Assembly (NCBI GenBank): GCA_963969345.1
Contig: OZ017766.1
Coordinates: 5,518,001 to 5,582,000 of the forward strand
Direction: 5' to 3'
From: Turbatrix aceti
Lineage: Eukaryota > Nematoda > Chromadorea > Rhabditida > Panagrolaimidae
Length of the DNA stretch: 64,000 bases
Below the pieces are notes generated by a model. The model made no database searches and had not been told where the DNA came from. It saw only the letters and a list, made by a program, of their open reading frames with translations. The first letter of the stretch is position 1; every line of letters starts with the position of its first letter. The position numbers and the translations under genes are program-made. Positions 60,351-64,000 of the stretch are shown one piece after another.

Positions 60351-61813
60351 TCAAGCTGAAAAAAAGTGTAAACAATGCACGTACAACTATGAAACAATAC
60401 AAATTAAAACAAATTTGAAATCATGCACTTTTATAAACAGGAACACAGCGAAATGAGAAACTTTTGCACGCCAGAAAGAAATCAATGAACGACTGGACGC
60501 TGGATTACGTGAAATTTTGCACGACCGGTAAAACAAATATAAACATAGCATTTTACGTGCTTTTGAAGCGAATGTCGCTGATCATTGCAGTCTCCGTGTA
60601 AGCTTGCTAATGGACGAACCTTCCCTTCCTGCCGCCTGTACGCAACAACGCGCGCGCGCACCGCACTCATCAGGACAGGGGGATTGAATTTACCAAAAAG
60701 GAAAGGAAGCATTTTGTTCCTACCTCCCTCCCGAGGTGCCTCTGTTGACTTATTTATATTCACAAACGATGAGTAACACGCACGTGTTCACCGGGACCTG
60801 GACCACCAGCTGGTACATCTGGCGTCATCACGGCGTAGTGGACGTGCACGCAAATGAATGTCAGAGGGGATAGGATGTACGGGAAGAGAAATATCATATA
60901 TCATATAAACGGTTGGTAAATCCCTGTGCTGACTACCCATTTTGCGTGGTGAGTATTAATCGTGTTTTGGATACCCCCCACACAAAATACATCACAGTCA
61001 AGTATAGAATCTGCAGGTAAAACAATGTAATGCATGCTTGTTTTAATTTTTTTGATAACATCGTTTTGACATACATACTTACATTGGATACATTAGAGTG
61101 GGGGTGGACTGATGAACACATGTGAACTAATAAGTGCAGCAACAACAGCGCAAGGACTTAGATAAATACAAAAGGAGTCAAGGTAACATTTCATGTCAGT
61201 GGAAGAAGTGGTACATCAGATTAGGACCCTTGAAAGGTAATACTAATTATAACCGGTTGTGTTGTGAATCTCGAGTTTCAACAGATGAACACGCGGGAAG
61301 GGAGAGAAACACAATTGTAATTCAATGATGACGAGAGTGATGATGGCCAACGGATACTATTCCAAGGCCAGGGTTCCGTTCGCACTTTCGATTGGACAAA
61401 CGACATGGCGGACATTCAAGATATTTAGTTTAAATGTACGTATGTACATACAAAATAGCAGTCCGATTTGTTTTGTGGTAACAGATTTGACTAAACTAAT
61501 TGCACCGGGGACTGACGTAAAAGGGACGTCTAAATTTTGTTTTTCATTTATTGTAAACATACAAAAGAACAATGCTGAAAACAATTACAACAAACATTTA
61601 TAGGAAATATGAGATATTGAATGCAACTCAATTCATAACACAACAATTATGTAGGAAGGTACGTAAATACAATGAGGATCAGGTATATTATGAAACATTA
61701 CTCGTTGCCGATGACTTCATCCAACATCTGATGGGGTCTCGGAGGTTTCTTGTCCGGGCGTTTTTCCTTATGGGTTTGATAAAATACATGCTGTTTCAAC
61801 TTGAGAATTGCAT
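58421..61813. repeat. Tandem duplication unit, second copy (3.39 kb)
   Basis: Nearly identical to 55036-58420, longer by about 8 bp including small insertions near 61280 and 58712. It ends inside the last exon of receptor copy 3, beyond which copy 3 is clearly diverged. Confidence 0.92.
60351..61697. other. Interval between receptor copies 2 and 3
   Basis: Second copy of the tandem-unit upstream region with a TATA box at 60429-60435. A short insertion relative to the first copy lies near 61280. No gene is supported. Confidence 0.6.
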
Positions 61814-63581
61814 CAAATTCTCGATGACGCTGGGCAAAGTAGATCATGGATTCGTAGACGTTCATGACCTGTCCGAATCGAACGGCACCCTGGACGTCAC
61901 CGAGACTGACCTGCAGGTGGCGCAGCAGAGTCGACGTGTACCGCTCTTGCTCCGTCTGCAGGATGCGACGAGATCTGTTGCTAAGGTTTTTGACGTTGGG
62001 ATCACACATGGCTATGACCTTGATGAGGACGTACTCCTCCCGGGTCAGTTGATTCCGTCTAAAGGGTTCGAGAATTCGAACAAAAACGTCTAGTTCCAAG
62101 TTTGCGGCTGAGTTAATTTGCTTGATGGGTACACTGCCGTCGGGCATGACTACGACTTCTGAGTTTTGCACGTAGCTGTAGTAGGCACTCATTAGCTTGA
62201 CGTTTATAAGTGCTGTGTGGCGCAGAAGGGATACCTAAAAGTTAGGAAATAGGTTTCGTTATTTTATATTTTTTCGGCAAACTAACTTTTTCTTCTTCAG
62301 TTAGTTCGTTGAAAAATGGAAGAACTTTTGCCATTTCAATAGCGATAATTATGTCCAAAATTACCCATTTCATGCTTTTGAAAAGCTTTTTTTCTGAAAA
62401 ATATTTCATTATAATTGTCACTTGACTTACATTCAACATACCCTTGTATTTTGGATGCGGAACAGGCACACCTTTTTCGTCATACAAAATCAAATGATTC
62501 TCACCATCATGCATTGGATGGAGTATCTGATTTCCCTGAGCGTCGTACAGTGCTCCATGTTTATGGTATCCAAACCATTTTTCCATCTTTGCTTCACGGT
62601 TTTTGTCGCCGATTTGGGGACGACCTTTTTCATATTTGTCGGCATTTGCGAGTGCTAAGCTTGACTTGAGGACTTGCAAAATAGAAGCGTGAAAGAGATC
62701 AAATGGTTTATAATCGGATTCTCGGAGATGCTGAACTTTGAGTTCTAGGAAACATAGGTAGTCAATGTCCCGAGATTGCTGAGTTTGTATGGACACGGGT
62801 AGTTTCTTGATTGCGATCGAATTTACGCCACCGTCGGCGAGGAGACTTCTCTTACGGGTTTCGACGCATTCGATGATTGATTCGTGCGTTGTGCCTTCGG
62901 GTGGCTTTATGGCTGACGGATTCATTCCCATCATGATGCAACGATTCAGACGACACCCTCGGCACTTGAGAACATCGCAGGTGCCGTTGCTTTGGCATTC
63001 GTATTTTTTTAGTCCCACAATGGCTCGTCGAAAAAATGTACGACATCCTGCGCAGGATGCGACGCCATAGTGACATGTGTGAGCGTCTTCGCCACAAATT
63101 AGACAGAATTTTGGAGCTGTTATGTCTGGTGGAAGTTTTTGGGTTTTTATTTTCTAAAATGGAAATAGGTGTTGTTGATTGGATGAAATATTGCATCACA
63201 TGTCAGGTGATGCAACATTTTGTTTCGTTGTTTGCGTTGTATTTTTAAATAAATTTAAATATATTTCATATTTAAATATGTTTAATGTTATTGAATTATT
63301 TGAAATTTTGTCTTTTACAAACTAACAACCACAATAAATCGGTTCCGTACACTTTTTTCACTATACGTTTCCTTATATTCCATGTTAACAATTGAACGTT
63401 AATGCATGATCACTTAGATAGCACCACCGCACGAATCGTTGTTCATGATTAAGCAATAAAAACTTACGAATGTGTTATTGTTCACGCTAATATCTTTTAT
63501 CTCGTATTCAGACGAGCTCGATCCTGGTTGCCATGACGGCGAAATCGAAGGCAACGTCGTTTCAGATTGTGCATATTCCAT
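61698..63581 (-). CDS. Nuclear hormone receptor, array copy 3
   Basis: Four exons (63581-63468, 63153-62442, 62393-62287, 62234-61698) join in frame to 489 residues. Exon 1 begins MEYAQSETTLPS and ends at a perfect GTAAGT donor; exon 2 begins right after a TTTTAG acceptor that otherwise reads as a stop. The DNA-binding domain has CLICGEDAHTCHYG, CAGCRTFFRRA and a shortened second finger (Cys-x5-Cys-x4-Cys-x2-Cys). The ligand-binding half is intact (MAKVLPFFNEL, LLRHTALINVKLMSAYYS). The hinge contains a stretch with LYDAQGN and LYDEKGV that resembles a WG-type repeat seen in all copies. It is diverged from copies 1 and 2, so it is the older paralogue and likely functional. Confidence 0.87.
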
Positions 63582-64000
63582 TCACGCTAAAATAAAACTT
63601 GCCGTGTTTGTGTAAACAATATACGCATTATATAAAACTTCAAACAACGCATAAAAATTATTTCGAAATCATTTGCTATTGTAAACTGAACAAGTACTCG
63701 CTCGCCAGAGGGATGGATATCATTGAAAACAAATGAGCCGAGGATTACGCGAATTTAGTGTGATTCATAAAACGGGCATAAAACTAGCATTTAACGTGCT
63801 TTCGACGCGAATGTTCCTGATCATTGCGGCCAGTCGGTTGTGAGTGCATGACAGAAAAGACTGGAAGAGCCAGTCTGCACGTGCACGTGCACTCACACTG
63901 GGTGAGTCTCACAGAGCTCTGGAGTTTTTTTTTTCTAACTCACTGAAAGAAAGAGAAGTTCATACGTGGATTGTTCGAACAAATATCCTGAAACCGTTTT
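63582..64000. other. Promoter region of receptor copy 3
   Basis: Diverged but recognisable match to the upstream regions of copies 1 and 2 over about 63600-63840, including the TTTAACGTGCTTT and TGATCATTGC stretches. A TATATAA lies near 63630. The window ends here. Confidence 0.55.

Overview
The window looks like nuclear DNA of a nematode. The species cannot be named from the sequence alone. The evidence is many short (about 45-60 bp) GT...TTTTCAG or TTTTTAG introns alongside a few longer ones, very A/T-rich intergenic DNA full of homopolymer runs, supplementary-type nuclear hormone receptors with a nematode-like P-box, a worm-type CK1/TTBK-like kinase, a membrane-bound UDP-glycosyltransferase and several small secreted families. 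No tRNA, rRNA or CRISPR array was recognised.

Layout, 1-28 kb: a possible 3' gene end (1-248); a membrane-protein gene (1333-2313) that converges almost tail-to-tail with acylglycerol kinase (2357-4243, minus); acylglycerol kinase shares a 198-bp divergent promoter with the ribosome-biogenesis gene DCAF13/SOF1 (4442-6160). After about 3.6 kb of non-coding DNA come a UDP-glycosyltransferase (9740-12308) and the convergent proteasome beta-1 subunit (12841-13985, minus). A probable unknown gene (16985-18375), a foldback element (21804-22116), a secretory-pathway cyclophilin (22629-23709) and an intronless cytosolic HSP70 with heat-shock elements (25743-27665) follow.

Layout, 28-55 kb: a CK1/TTBK-like kinase (28749-30382); three paralogous secreted-protein genes (31524-32509, 34335-35381, 36514-37548) with pseudogene debris and a large foldback made of tandem repeats between them; a small secreted-peptide candidate (38454-38837); a TA-flanked inverted-repeat element (39084-40427); a type I membrane protein; a cysteine-rich secreted protein; a double peritrophin-A protein; an RSK-type AGC kinase without the second kinase domain; a large secreted protein; and a Q-rich two-zinc-finger protein.

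Layout, 55-64 kb: a tandem array of three nuclear hormone receptor genes, all on the minus strand. The middle copy appears to be a chimera produced by unequal crossing-over in the last exon and carries a frameshift. Comparing the copies reveals an upstream first coding exon that a simple reading-frame search misses.

Housekeeping genes (acylglycerol kinase, DCAF13, proteasome, cyclophilin) are multi-exon without an obvious TATA box. Secreted-family genes, HSP70, the glycosyltransferase and the receptors have TATAAAA-like boxes about 50-110 bp before the start codon. Exon joins were chosen by reading-frame continuity, splice consensus and family similarity; no transcript data were available.
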